Shown piece after piece: positions 52,401 through 64,000 of a stretch of DNA of 64,000 bases. A program made the position numbers and the translations under genes. The stretch covers positions 31,038,061-31,102,060 of the forward strand of contig CM019217.1 of assembly GCA_009741485.1 (NCBI GenBank), in the 5' to 3' direction. Position 1 is the first letter of the stretch. Each line of letters begins with the position of its first letter. The stretch comes from Malurus cyaneus samueli (taxonomy: Eukaryota > Chordata > Aves > Passeriformes > Maluridae). Under the pieces are notes generated by a model. It ran no database searches. It saw only the letters and a program-made list of their open reading frames with translations, and was not told the origin of the DNA.

Positions 52401-53351
52401 GAGACTAAGGTGGTTTAAATGTGAGGATCAGTTTGCTGGTTGTTTGCTAGTTTTAAGGTTACCATGAAAATCTTAGAAATAATGTGACCAATTCCACAAA
52501 ATTTATGTGTTTGCTACACCTGGGAACATGGCCAGTGTAAAACACATGGTGTTAGGGACCAGGGTCCAATTGGACACTCAGTACGTTACAATACTCTGAT
52601 AGCATTTCACTTTGAAATGTAATTAATTTGTTGTGCAGATGTAAAATGATTTTTCTAGTTTATATTTGTTCACAGAACATCAGACAAGCTTGTGATTTGA
52701 TAATAATACTTTATTAAATTCTTTTTCTCCTGTATAATTTTTTGAGCGAGATGATTGCAGGCATAGGAAATTGCCAGCCTGAGTTTGGCATGTTCCCAGC
52801 ACTAACCAGTTTTATGGTTTAAAACTGAAGTAAATCCTGCAAACTGTCTTAAACCATGTATCCACAGAGTCTTAACTGTACTCTGTTCAAGTAAAGTAAA
52901 CAGATTTAACTTTATATTGAAATTACTTCAAATATAGACTGTTTGCAAGAGAAGCACCGGTAACATTCACTTTCTTTCTGTGATTCTTACATGTCTATTT
53001 TAAACAAAAAATCTTTTAAACATATTTGCCTGAACATTCACTGGTACTTACCTAGTCTGTGCAATTTGAATGGTGGAACCACCCTGAGCAGGAATGGTGC
53101 CTGCAGGCAGTGTCTGTGCATGCTCCTCATATTAAATCCTCTCCCTTAGACTTAGAAGCCAGAAAGTTTCATTTAAATTTTAATCATTTTTTACCACAAT
53201 CTGAAATCAACTATTGAACTTATGCTTGAATCTTTCTATTTTTTGGGTGATTTCGCATTTCCATTTTTAAAGATGCTAAAAGGATAACATTTTTTTCCAA
53301 TTATTTCATCTATTACATGGAGATTTGCTTTGCACCTTCCTATCTCTCTCT

Positions 53352-53370
53352 TGTGTGTGTGTGTGTGTGT
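53352..53370. repeat. (TG)n microsatellite
   Basis: About nine and a half TG units after a TCTCTCTC stretch. Short and pure. Confidence 0.95.
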
Positions 53371-53729
53371 AAAACAGTTCTTTCTCTCTCTAAGGGATTT
53401 GCATTAAAATAACACACACATTACCTTCATCTTGCTGCCAGTGTTTGAATTCTATCAAATTCTCACAAGGCTGCAAGAGTTCCTATATAACATCTTTTTA
53501 AACTTGTGGCAAACATTTAAAATACTCGTAAGTTTATAATTAGCATAGTGTTAGTGCTGACCAAAAAACTCCAGTACAATTATCATGTATTGAAATAAGT
53601 TTGAATATGGTGTTCAAATAAAAAAAAAATTATTTGCAATCAAGGCTGTCAGAATGAGTCCACACAGTCAAAACTGATTAAAGAAAAATGTGTAAGTTGT
53701 GCATGGATGTTAATAGCAATTCCCCCCAC

Positions 53730-54050
53730 TCCCCCTGAGCATTTATATGACAAGCCATGCTGATAATACTCTATTATGGCACACTTGTGGAAATGATCAC
53801 ATGAACAAGAGCATTTAATAAGGAAATTCCTCTCGTCTTTGACACCCAGCTCTTCTAGTCAGGACATGTTGTATCTGTTACTGTTTGTGTGTCATGAGGA
53901 GTGCACTCAGCTCTAAACAGAATTGATATAGATTACATATTGACTAATAATTAGAGCACTAAATTACCCTATTCGGTTAATGCAGTTCCAAACAACTTCT
54001 GCTAATTTCTTTGACTGGGCATTATTTTGCTCAGAGAGAGAAAAACTTGA
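53730..54050. other. Candidate conserved noncoding block
   Basis: Non-repetitive, with several paired TAAT/ATTA cores (GACTAATAATTAGAGC near 53941), an E-box-like CACTTGTG and CpG-containing CTCGTC and TTCGGT. The texture resembles enhancers, but there is no comparative support in hand. Confidence 0.22.
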
Positions 54051-54264
54051 TTTTTATACAAAAAAAATACATGATAATTTTTTTATTTTTTTTTTTTAAA
54101 GAGGATTTAACATAACAAGATCAAGCATTTATGCCAGTTCCACACAAAAGTGCTGTACCTGAGTGGATAATGTTTCTTGACACTAAGAAGTAAATTCGTT
54201 TTCAAAAAGTATTTTAATATTTTCAAGGGTGACTATAAAGCCTGAAAATGTGTTTGCATTCAGT

Positions 54265-54340
54265 TTTCTTAGAATCACAGAAAAGTTAGAGGTCAGATTT
54301 AGAGGTTATTGATTACATTCTAATAGTCTTAGTATGTAGT
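54265..54340 (-). mobile_element. Possible CR1 3'-end relic
   Basis: AGAATCACAGAAAAGTTAGAGGTCAG and the following bases resemble the reverse complement of the avian CR1 3' end, where a GAATCACAGAAT-like start is followed by a GTTGGAAGGGACC-like run. Divergence is high and the body of the element is missing. A chance match is possible. Confidence 0.35.
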
Positions 54341-54849
54341 CTGTTCTACAACTTCCAGTGCACATTTATCTGGAAGAAAAACACAAGTTTCTTTCCAAAC
54401 TGTGGGTCACCCTTCAGGGTAAATGGCCACTGCAGAAGAAGTTATAAAATTTTGTGTTAGATCAGAATTAGAATTTATTCTACAGTGACTCCTTTTCTTC
54501 ATATTCTATTTATAAATGCAAATTTTAATCGTCTTATTCATTTTGATACATTAGTTATTGTAATGTATCTAATACAGTCTCCTGAAAGTTGTAAGTTTAA
54601 CAACCGGATATCTATTTCTTGAGATTGCATAGAAGCACAAATTTCAGTTATCTCTTTAAAAACCCTAAACTCTCTTTTTGGAGCTGAAAATATGTGAGGT
54701 AACAAAACCAAAAAACCCCAGGACTTTAAATAAATGGAAACACATTGTTATGAATGGAATAATTCAGGTTATAAAAAAGGTGCTGAAGCTGTATTGTCTT
54801 CACAAATTTCAATGTTTTAAATGCTAATCCTGTTAATTTCTGAGGTGAG

Positions 54850-55416
54850 TGTCCTTCTTCTGGCCAGGACAGAGTTAATTTTTGCAGTAGGCTGGAGGAG
54901 GCATAACTAGGACCCAGAGGTTGTTCTATATCACCTCCCATCACTGCTGGGGCAGGGGGAAAGGGACTCTTTTCCCAGGAGCAGGGGTTCCTTCTGGTCA
55001 CCAAAGCATGGTGTCTGTCCTGAGCTGGAGGGAGCATTGGGTCGCACCAGCCCTCAGCCAGAGGGGGCAGAGGGGTGGCAGCAGCTCCAAGCTGGAGGAA
55101 GCAGTGGGGGTGGCACTGCTGCAGTCAGGTTGAGCTCCATGCTCAGCATTTTTTCATTTGAATCACACTCCCTTTTTTATGTTTTTATTATTAATATTGT
55201 AACTGTTACTGTTGGTTTTCTTATTTCACTGCCTTTTCCAGTAAATAATTATTATTTCAGCTCATGATTTTTATCTTTTGTGCCTTCAATTCTCCTCTCC
55301 AGCCAACCACAAGGAGGATAGGAAGAGGGGAAGGAGCAGGGTGCAAGGTTGGCACCTGTTTTGGAGAGCTTCAGTGGGAGCAGTAAACTGGGGAGTACCA
55401 TTCCTAAACCACAGCA
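54850..55416 (+). mobile_element. Solo LTR of an avian endogenous retrovirus
   Basis: Begins TG with a GGACAGAGTTAATTT block and ends AAACCACAGCA, both characteristic of a widespread avian LTR. The middle carries the family's ATTATTAATATTGTAACTG-like AT-rich stretch, TTTTCCAGTAAATAATT, TTTTGTGCCTTCAATTCTCC and a G-rich AGGAGGATAGG region. The flanking 5-mers are GTGAG (54845-54849) and CTGAG (55417-55421), a four-of-five target duplication. The U3 part is shortened and diverged compared with the 33.3-kb copy, which is on the opposite strand. No retroviral coding sequence follows. The several short frames inside are not genes. Confidence 0.82.
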
Positions 55417-55421
55417 CTGAG

Positions 55422-57897
55422 CCTTTGGCAACACAAACTATTTCTGACAAGCACTTGTGAACCAGCAGCCCAAATGAAACAGAATATTGATTTAATTGTA
55501 TTTCAGAAATTTACATCTGCGCATATACCTGTTACACATAATGCAAGTTGACACACTTCAAGTCAAGAACTGATAGTTCTTCTGACATTTTGTTAACAAG
55601 AACCAGAGGGCAAAATTCAGTGTGGCTTTACTAAGTTTTGCCAGTGTACTTAGAGTTATAGAGTAGCTCCGCCTGTACTACAAACTGCTAAAATTTTTTT
55701 ACCGTGAATTTCTAGTTTCTGAGACAAGGGCCTTAGTCAGAAAAGAAACACAGATCTGTGTTGCTGATGTGGAAGGGAATAGTCTTTGCAAGCTTCCTGT
55801 TATTGGCTCTACCAGTGTGCCCATTTCTTTTTCAGAAAGAAGCTGAGACGTATCCTCAGTAAAGGCTTCATTGAAACCTTATATATTTATATGAAAGGTA
55901 TTAGTTTTGGAGAACTATTTTTCCTTCACATGCTTCTCCTTCCATCCTTCAATACACTAATACAAATACAACATTGGAAATAATGGTATAAAATAAAAAA
56001 TCTGTTCGTAGTACTGGTGTGCTAGGTCCAGATGATAATAATTTTATTAGCATGATAAGAAAAGAAACCTGCTTTTGGGTGGTAAAATTTGTGTAGTTTA
56101 CTCTCACTTATCTATTCTAACAGTTAAAGTAAACAAGTAATATAACAAGTCAACCTTACATCTCACATAAAATATACAAATCCACTTTAACTTTCTCATA
56201 AAGATATTAAAAAATATCGAGAAACCCGTAGTTGCCAAAACACACATTATATGTGTTATTGTATTATATATACTAAATGTATCATCTTCTGTAAGATATT
56301 CTATTACTTGGAGAAGTTATGAAGTATTTCTGCTATGATGAATATTATATAGGATCCCGAATTCACTCACTAACTCAAGCATATTGAACATTGATAATTG
56401 CTTAAGAAAGTCTTCTGTCCTGGGACTTTTTGCTGACAACCAGTCAGCAAAACTGCTGCTACTGACAGTCCAAGTTGTTGAGGATGTAACTGCTCAATCA
56501 CTGAACTCAAATAGCTGCTGGAAAATCTGGATTTTTCACACCTTTTAAAGTACCAGAATTATTCAAACTTGCTCTGCTATATAAATTAACCCAACACTGG
56601 ATTTGCCACATTTCTTTACTCAATGTGGCTGTAGAGAGCAAGTGGAAGAAGCATGGGTGATCCAACAGCAAACAGTTCTACAGGCTCAGTAGTTCAAGTG
56701 AAAAGAAGGATTTATTTAGGCTTCAATAAGATATTTGGTGCCACAGTAAGTTATTAATTAAACTGAAGGAAATAGGGATTCACTCAAATAGAAAGAAACT
56801 AAATGTCTTAAAAATGAGCATCATGATTCATTTGATAACTTGTGAATGACTGTTTTAAGCTCACAGAGAGGTTTCTAGAGAAGTTCCTTCAAACTGATTT
56901 TAGGATTAGTTTTGCATAGTATCCTTGAACTTTTCATAATTATATAAGGTATTGAATGATCAAAACATGTGAAAAACCCAATCCCCCTAGATGATCTAAG
57001 AACTGGGATAAAAAATACTATTATTAGTCACTTGATGAAAAATTTGACTACGAGGAAATAGATTAAAATGACCCTGTCACTGTAAGAAATTATAGTTCTA
57101 TATTCCCATAAATTGTGCCTGTTACATCTACCCATGTGACACCAGTGAATCTCTTGTGCATACACATGCACTTTCCCCTCCTCTCATCCTCCCCTTCCTC
57201 CACATTTTTGATTAGGTACTCTGCCTAAAAGTTCTTAAAGGGCATTTTTCTTACAGCCTGAACAGTTTTAAACATCTGTCAATTTAAAAGGAAAAATGTC
57301 TTCTGAAGATCATCCTGTCTTTTGATTTTCAGCTTGTTCAATAGTAACATTGCCCTTCTCTCCTCATAGATCACTGCCAGCCTTTTTTCTCAGTCATACA
57401 CAGTTTTTGACCTGTGACAAAATCTGGTTTGACATATTGCCCTGAGAGTGACAGTTCCTCAAACTACACTTTATATGGCTATGGGGAAGAGCAGAATACA
57501 CTGTCCAATTCTATATCCATGAACATTTTTGCTTCGTTCATTGTTTCTTTTATATTTCTTATACTGTTGTAAAAAAAGAAGTGCATTCTTCCATGTGAAT
57601 TATTTTTCTGAGAAGAGTTTTTGTTACTTTTATTTGAAGTCTTTTCTTATTTGTCTGCTGGAATTACTTTCATTTTTCTGCAACAGTCTGTGCTTTCATT
57701 TGCTTATTGTTAATACAACACTATTTTTTTAACCTAAATCTGACTAATTTGACCCATCTCTAGGCATTTGGGATGTTTCACATTTTCATAATAGCAGGGT
57801 GCTTTACAAAATAAATAATTCAGCATTGCTTTTTTTCCAAAAACTGTGGGACGACAGACATTCTTTGTTCAGCTACAGAATGAGAAGCACGAAGTTG
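55422..57897. other. Unique AT-rich noncoding DNA
   Basis: No gene or repeat recognised. It includes a pyrimidine-rich stretch (57171-57201, one A interruption) and AT-rich sequence around 56150-56300. Confidence 0.65.
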
Positions 57898-58430
57898 GAG
57901 GTCAGTAACTGCTGAGCAGTGTAGCCAGGGACCATGGTAGCCCAGAGTGCAATCCTGTGCAACATCTTCATTAATGAGCCGGATGATGGAGAAGATGGCA
58001 CAAAACTAGGAGGTGGAATATACCAGACGATTGTGCTGCCATCCAGAAAAACCTCAGCAAGAGGAAGAAATAGGCTGACAGAATCTTTGCGAAGTTCAGC
58101 AAAGGACAGATGTAGAGTCCTGCACCTGGAGAGGAACAACCCAATGCACCAGTCCACAAAGGGGCTGCCCATCCTCTCTGTACCCAGTGGCTTGGTGAAA
58201 AAGGACCTGGGAGTCCTGGATCCCATAGTTCCAAGTCAAACACGAGCCAGCTAATTGTCCTTGGGGCAAAAGGTGTCCTTGTGCTGCATATTGGAGTGCT
58301 GTGTCCAGGTCCAGGCTCCACAGTATAAGAAATACAGGCATACTGGAGGGAGTCCAAAAGAGGCCCGTGAAGGTTTTATGGGCTTAGAGCATCTTCCCTA
58401 ACAGGAAAAGCTGTGAGCAGGGATGCTGGG
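57898..58430 (+). mobile_element. CR1 LINE fragment A (reverse transcriptase to ORF2 end)
   Basis: The plus strand follows the C-terminal part of the CR1 reverse transcriptase. It opens with a GGAGGTCAGTAAC-type start, then CNIFINEPDDG, a GTKLGG segment and RVLHLERNNP. KKDLGVLDP and a TGGAGTGCTGTGTCCAGG segment follow, then a TTAGAGCATCTTCC stretch. The conserved catalytic F-A-D-D segment between PDDG and GTKLGG is deleted, and another stretch is missing near 58280. Frameshifts and stops break the frame, so it is dead. The longest surviving frame is 57934-58254. A second copy in the same orientation follows directly. Confidence 0.88.
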
Positions 58431-58435
58431 AGCAT

Positions 58436-59093
58436 GGGGTGATGATCTGGCTGAAAGGCAGAGCTCTAAGTGTGGCAAGTGGAGGCACATCTGGCTGGTG
58501 TTCTTCAGTATCTAGTTGTAGGACCAATTCTGCTCAATAATTTTATCAATGACATGAATGCAGGAGTTGAAAGCATCATTAATAAATATAGTGATGATGC
58601 AAACTGGGAAATGCTGTTGACTCTCCTGAGGGACAGGAGGCCTTGCAGATTGATATTGTTAGACTGTATTTTTGGGCAACGATTCATAGGATGAAAATTA
58701 ACAAGTCAAAGTGCTGGATTCTGCATATAGGAGGATTTAATGTCCTGCACACATTACAGATTGGAAGAGAAGTGGCTGGAAAGCAATCTGGCAGAAAGGG
58801 ATGTGGCAGTGCTGATGGACAGCAGGCTCAGTGTAAGTGACCAGCAGGCCTTGGAGCCAAGATGGCAAACTGCATCTTGGGGTGCAGTAAACAGTGTAAC
58901 TAACTGGTCAAAAGAGATCACTATTATCCAGTATTTAGTGTTAAAGCAGGTGAAACAGGCTTCCTAGGTTGATGTTCCAAGCCTGTCAGTGTTCATGAAG
59001 CATTTGGACAATGCCCTTGAATGACATGTTTAAGGTTTTGGTCAGACCTGAAGAGGTGAGGTAGTAAGACTGGAAGATCATTGTTGGCGATTG
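58436..59093 (+). mobile_element. CR1 LINE fragment B with internal deletion, reaching the 3' end
   Basis: Starts in the same reverse-transcriptase region as fragment A (GTGGAGGCACATCTGG, then GPILLNNFINDMNAGVE). The catalytic position reads Y-S-D-D instead of the usual F-A-D-D (58588-58599 area). After one frameshift it continues with INKSKCWILHIGG and another shift to YRLEEKWLE..AERDVAVLMDSRLS. Around 58945-58955 it jumps from the middle of the domain to the sequence just after ORF2 (AACAGGCTTCCTAG, AAGCCTGTCAGTGTTCATGA, GGACAATGCCCTTGAATGAC). It ends near GAAGATCATTGTTGG without the usual terminal short repeats. The internal deletion removes several hundred bases judged against typical elements. 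Confidence 0.9.
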
Positions 59094-60530
59094 TGTGTAC
59101 TTTAAATGAAAAATTATATTGTATTTATTGTATTCTTTTAGTCATTTTATTACTTTGTTTCAGAAGCCATGAGTGTGTTCACATGCTTCACAGGGTCTCC
59201 TGATGCCACAAAGAGCAGATCTCTTCATATGCCCATTTTCGCTGCAGAGATGCACAGCCACAAGCTTGTTTTAATTTACAGAATTTCCTTTAGAAATTTC
59301 AGTCCTTGGCACCCAGCTCTTTCCTTTTGTGCACATTTTGCACTATACCCTATAAAGTCATAAAACCAGTATCTGCATATACTAGTTGGTGTCCCCCCAG
59401 GAGAAGGGAGCTCTGTGGTATGATTCCACTGACTGTAAACCCTAATTTTATTCCTTGATACCTCACCTATCCAGGCAAAAGTAATCGAGGTAATACAGTT
59501 GGTATACAATGGCTCCTCAGACTCTTATAAAACATCAGAACTTTTTTAAAGGTGTTTGCATGCTAGTTCCAATTCCTTGGTTTATACTTTAAAAATGGAT
59601 TTTATTTTTTTTTTCGTTATTTGTCTTTTGTTTTGCTTTATTCTTAGTTTAATTTCTACCTGCCCCTCAATACTGGAAGAAGAAAACTTTTCATTCCAAG
59701 GGGTCGCATCAACACTTCAGTAATATTAAATAAATCAAACTCATGCTCAGGTTAAATTGATCTAACCTACCAAAATGAGTCAAAATTCTGATTGCCTAGA
59801 AGCAATAAATTAGCCTTTACAGGTTTAACTGTCCTAACTACACTAAACAGAAGCAGTTTTTGAAGGTTAATACAGCTGACAAAAGTGATTAAGAAAACTG
59901 CCTGACCTTATAGAAAAGGGAGAACAGAGCCATTAAAGAGCCTTTTATATTTCAGTGTGTCAAGACCCTATAAAATTACAGTATGTTTTATCATATATCA
60001 GTAATAATTAGGGGAAAAATTATACTCCTACCTGCAGAGAGTCTTGAAAGACAGCAGAGATGTCTTGGTTTCATGTAAGCTCCTAGACTCTTCAGATGGA
60101 TGAAGGAGTGTAAAGCATCTGTTGAAAATCATTTAAAAAATAATTGGTTTAAAAAGTTATCTCATTGCTGCAGTTCCTAAGAAGGAATCACATGGCACTT
60201 TGTAAACACGCGATTTGAATTTCTAATGAGGATGGGAAATATTTTTTTTTTAAATTTATGTATATACAAAAAAGGAAACAGATATTTCATTCTAAAAGAA
60301 AGAAATTTTTTCTTCCAGGAAAATCAAACAGAAAAGACAAGAAAATGCATTTTGATAATTGCGGTGATACAATGATAACTGTGATTTTCTATCTTTATTT
60401 TTTTTACAAATGCCTGCTTTTATTTTGTAAACTTAGGTGTAATTGCCTCTGATCATGAAGGTCTAGAAGCCCTGATTGTATGTTCAGAGTAATTACTTAC
60501 TGCTTATATAAATACTTGGATTATTTGACA

Positions 60531-60580
60531 TTATTATTATATATTATATTATTATTATTATTACTATTATTATTACTATT
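60531..60580. repeat. (ATT)n trinucleotide repeat, interrupted
   Basis: ATT units broken by ATATATT and ACT steps, the longest pure part at about 60548-60562. A typical interrupted microsatellite. Confidence 0.9.
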
Positions 60581-62730
60581 GTAGTTAATAGCTCGGTTAA
60601 GAAAGAGGCTCTGTACCCAGCAGTTGCAGATTTCACCAGTTCTCAGATGTTTCAAGGAAGGCTGTGTACCTTATGCAGGTGCAAAACAAGAGAATTGCAG
60701 TGATGGTAACATTTTCTACAAGGATACATTTGCGACCATAAAATAATGAAATCACTTGAGGCCTCTAACTAATCATCTAAGTGAGTTACCCACTTCCTGT
60801 GTTGAGACAGAATAAATGAAAAGCAGAGTTCCATGGAGTGTCCTTGGAAATGTATATAATTATAAAAACCTTTTTAGTTCCACTTTCATTCATACAGTTT
60901 TCAATTTTTTAAGTTAAGCACGCTCTAGAACTTCTAGCATTTGCTGTGCAAAGTGAATAAGATAATGTTTGTTGTTTATATAGCTTATATATATAGTCAT
61001 AAAGTAAGGAAAACAACTTCAAGCAATATGTTACAGTGCTTTTTATTTCAATTTTATTGTTACAGTTTTAAAAGAGAAATTAGGTTTTCTTCCACAACAT
61101 CCCCATTGCTGGGTCTAGACCAAGTTAACCACATCTGGATTTAAACTGAAATTAGGGACACTTTTACATAACACACCTTTATTGCAATGGATTTGTTTTT
61201 CTCTGATTCCAGATTTTCCCCCTTATTTTCAGCATCACTTAAAATTTAAACCTAACATATAGGAGGTCAGTGGAAGAATTGCACATTTTGAATAATGACT
61301 TTAATATTCATTAGTAACAAGACTTCAGTAATTAGACTTAAATATCAAATATTTTTGTTTATAAACATAATACATTAATATGGCTCAACTTGGACTTGGA
61401 GGAAACCTCTGGAAGAGAGGGATTCTGTTACTATGTCTGTATTTTTTGTGATAATAGTGTTACCAAAAGTGCTTCTTCAATATAACTCAGACACTTGTTT
61501 CAGTGATATCTATAACCATTGTCTAACACTGAGAAACAAATTGCAATTATGTGGTCATGATAATGATTCCATTCCAAATAATCTCCTTAAGACAGTTCTT
61601 GCCATTCTGAAGGGCATTCTGTAAACAGAATATATACAACTAGAGAGCATAAATATATTGACCAAGAGATACATTGAACCACAAGGTGTAGCAAACTCCT
61701 CAACTAAGCCTTACTACAGTCACCATCCTTGACCAGTGTCTGCAAGCAGGCAGCCTGAGTGAGGAGAAATTGCCAAGGGCTCTGACCTCGTGTCTGCTGT
61801 TTTTTTGACCTCGTCCTTGGCATTTTTGTAAACTTTCACATCAGTATTTCTTCTTCTGAATCGTTGTGTGGGTAATATTGTCTCAGTAATTGTACTTTTG
61901 TCTGTGCTTTTACTTGTTTTATATCTCTTCCTTTCACAGACTTTCTCACAAGTTAATAACTCTTAGTACAACTGGGTCAAGGTCACAGAGCCGTGTGGCA
62001 CCAAACTAGGTCATAAATTACAGACATCAGAGCCCTAGGGAGGAAGGATTTCAGAAAAATGGGACAACTCTGAACTAGTTTTCTGAAAAGAAGCCTATTG
62101 CCAATTCCAGGATTGCTGTGCAAATTATGGATAATTACAAATTATATATTCTCCAATTTTAAAGAAATGAAAATGTAGTGACATAATTGTGTACAAATTT
62201 GAAAAATATTTTCATGATATTCTTAGTAGGACAGCATAGTTAAATTTGGAGGAAAAGACTGAATGTATATTTAATAGAGTTTCAGAAAATGGTAGACAAA
62301 GATTTAAAATTAAATTTATGGAAAACTAAAAATATCAGTATAAATACTCACCTAATTCACAAAATAATTGCATAAACAGCTTGATAGTGAAAAGATCAAA
62401 ATTTATGTTGTTTCTGTGGGTTTCATAAAGATGTATTAACTTGGCCAATTGTGCATGAAATCACAGAGATTGACACAAACCTCCAAATGGAAGCAAATGG
62501 GAAGCCTGATTATTGAAGGAAAGAAAAGACAATATTGGTCGGCAGCCCTGGGACCTCCTAGCTGACATTGATGTTTTGCCTACTGGGTCTTCATGACTGA
62601 TCTAAAATTCTTAAATCCTATATAAACTGAGGATTTTTTTTAAAGAAAAATAAGGCTCTACTCTACAACAACTATCAGTTTTGGCCATTTCTGACTTATG
62701 TACAGAGAAAAATATGGCAGTTCTGAGAGG

Positions 62731-62762
62731 TTTTTTTTTTTTTTGGTTTTTTTTTTTTTTTT
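62731..62762. repeat. Paired poly(T) tracts
   Basis: Fourteen T, then GG, then sixteen T. A homopolymer repeat with no associated retroposed sequence recognised. Confidence 0.95.
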
Positions 62763-64000
62763 GTAAAACTGTCTGATAATGTGTTTTGGCTTGGTTTTGG
62801 ATCTATTTTTTTTTTTAATATGTATTTCCAAAAATCATAAAATTTGCCCTTGTAAATCTCATTTTGTGTACTTTGGATCAGATAGTTCCTTATTTGTTAC
62901 TTGCCATATTTATAGAGAGAGATAATACATTTTTAATCCAATGAGTATATAATGTCATAAATAATTCATATTTACAGCCTACAAATGAGTAAAACCATAG
63001 CAAAGAGGTTTATTGAACAAAGGTTTATTACAGCCTTCTGGAAAAAGATCTTTGCCTGGCTTCGTTTCTGAATACAGAGTGTCATCTGACATATTTCCTG
63101 TTCTTTTGCAGTATTTATCTTATTTATTTCCCCAAAGAAGTGTTTAAACAGTTACATTATACATACAGTCCCATTGTATTGCAACAAAGATATAAAAGGA
63201 ATGGAATTTATTTTTTACAGATGCCTGAACACAGGTTGGGTGTTCAGATCTCTGCTCCCATGAGCTGTGCCTTTTCCTTTTCTGAATCATACTGAATTGA
63301 GAATTAATATGCCAGCAATACACTATCTAAATTTTGCCATCCCACAAAAATCACCTGAGAACCAAGCTCCACTTATAGTCAAGGTCATGCTGTAAGTAGT
63401 TCATCTGAAATACCCTGAATATCCCTTTTAAGATGGGATGGGTCTCATTTAAGGTTTACCTGTTTCTATTTCTTATGCAGAGAGATTCTCATGTGCAAGG
63501 TATAAATGGAAAACTAAGGTGAAAATAGATAATACATTTTTATAGAAGTCAATAAATATAATGATATATCTTTCAGGTTCCTTTAATGTGTCTCATTAAA
63601 GGGACCTTAAGTCCATTTTTTTAAAACTTTATTGCAGACTATTATTTTGATATATGCAAATACCTGTACTAAGTATACAATAAAGGATATGATTTATTCC
63701 CTCTTCTTCCGAGTTTACAAAACCTTTTATTTATATATTCAGTAAGTTCACTGATCAGAAATGTTTTAAAAATGTTTTGCTTAGCACATGTTTAAGTGTA
63801 GCTAAACTGAATGCAATTATAAATAAACTTGAATAAAAAGGATTTAAATATATTACTATGTTTCCTGTTGACACCTGATACTATATCATCATTATTGTCT
63901 ATTTAAAAGAAATTATTTAAGGATTTTAAGAATTTGTATTTCAGTGGTAAGTATTCTGGTTTGGTTTTAAAAAAAAGGACTAAATATTTTTAATTATACA

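Larger units (their letters stand above)
44592..54849. other. Unique noncoding DNA
   Basis: No gene recognised. Contains a CAAA repeat (47646-47667), a duplication at 49341-49410, a (TG)n repeat (53352-53370), a candidate conserved block at 53730-54050 and a possible CR1 3' relic at 54265-54340. The GC-richer patches at 46140-46480 and 48230-48490 have short frames on both strands but no recognisable protein, and I could not assign them to a repeat. The stretch 51540-51600 is almost pure AT with alternating TA. Confidence 0.6.
59094..64000. other. Unique AT-rich noncoding DNA
   Basis: No gene recognised. Contains an (ATT)n repeat (60531-60580) and paired T tracts (62731-62762). Frames are all under 80 codons with no domain. 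The last 3 kb are strongly AT-rich. Confidence 0.65.

Noticed and set aside
57934..58254. 106-codon plus-strand frame as a host gene
   Set aside because: It is the broken CR1 reverse-transcriptase remnant of fragment A.

Overview
This window is AT-rich vertebrate nuclear DNA with no convincing protein-coding gene. It most likely comes from a bird: the recognisable interspersed repeats are CR1 LINE fragments, mostly 3'-end pieces, and long terminal repeats (LTRs) of avian endogenous retrovirus types. There is no bacterial-style gene density, no operon, and no tRNA or rRNA gene that I can recognise. I could not search databases, so family assignments rest on recognising sequence from knowledge of avian repeats.

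Layout: 1-13.2 kb is unique noncoding DNA with a few small tandem duplications, a near-perfect palindrome at 1441-1464 and blocks that look like conserved noncoding elements. A very old CR1 reverse-transcriptase fragment lies at 13.24-13.58 kb. From 13.6 to 33.2 kb the DNA is again unique, with an (AC)n microsatellite, a short CR1 3' fragment at 25.4 kb and some isolated splice-site-like signals. Four solo LTRs follow: 33,251-33,795 (minus), 36,884-37,744 (plus), 44,272-44,586 (plus, flanked by a perfect 5-bp duplication) and 54,850-55,416 (plus, near-perfect 5-bp duplication). Two decayed CR1 copies lie head to tail at 57.9-59.1 kb. The rest, to 64 kb, is unique AT-rich DNA with simple repeats.

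The many short open reading frames are about what chance gives in 64 kb of this composition, and several lie inside LTRs or poly(A)/poly(T) tracts. The window is best read as part of a gene desert or a large intron. I found no evidence of a new multi-gene system. The observations most worth checking are the GC-rich LTR at 36.9-37.7 kb, the clean solo LTR at 44.3 kb, the ancient CR1 relic at 13.3 kb, the blocks that may be conserved regulatory DNA, and two weak splice-site candidates.
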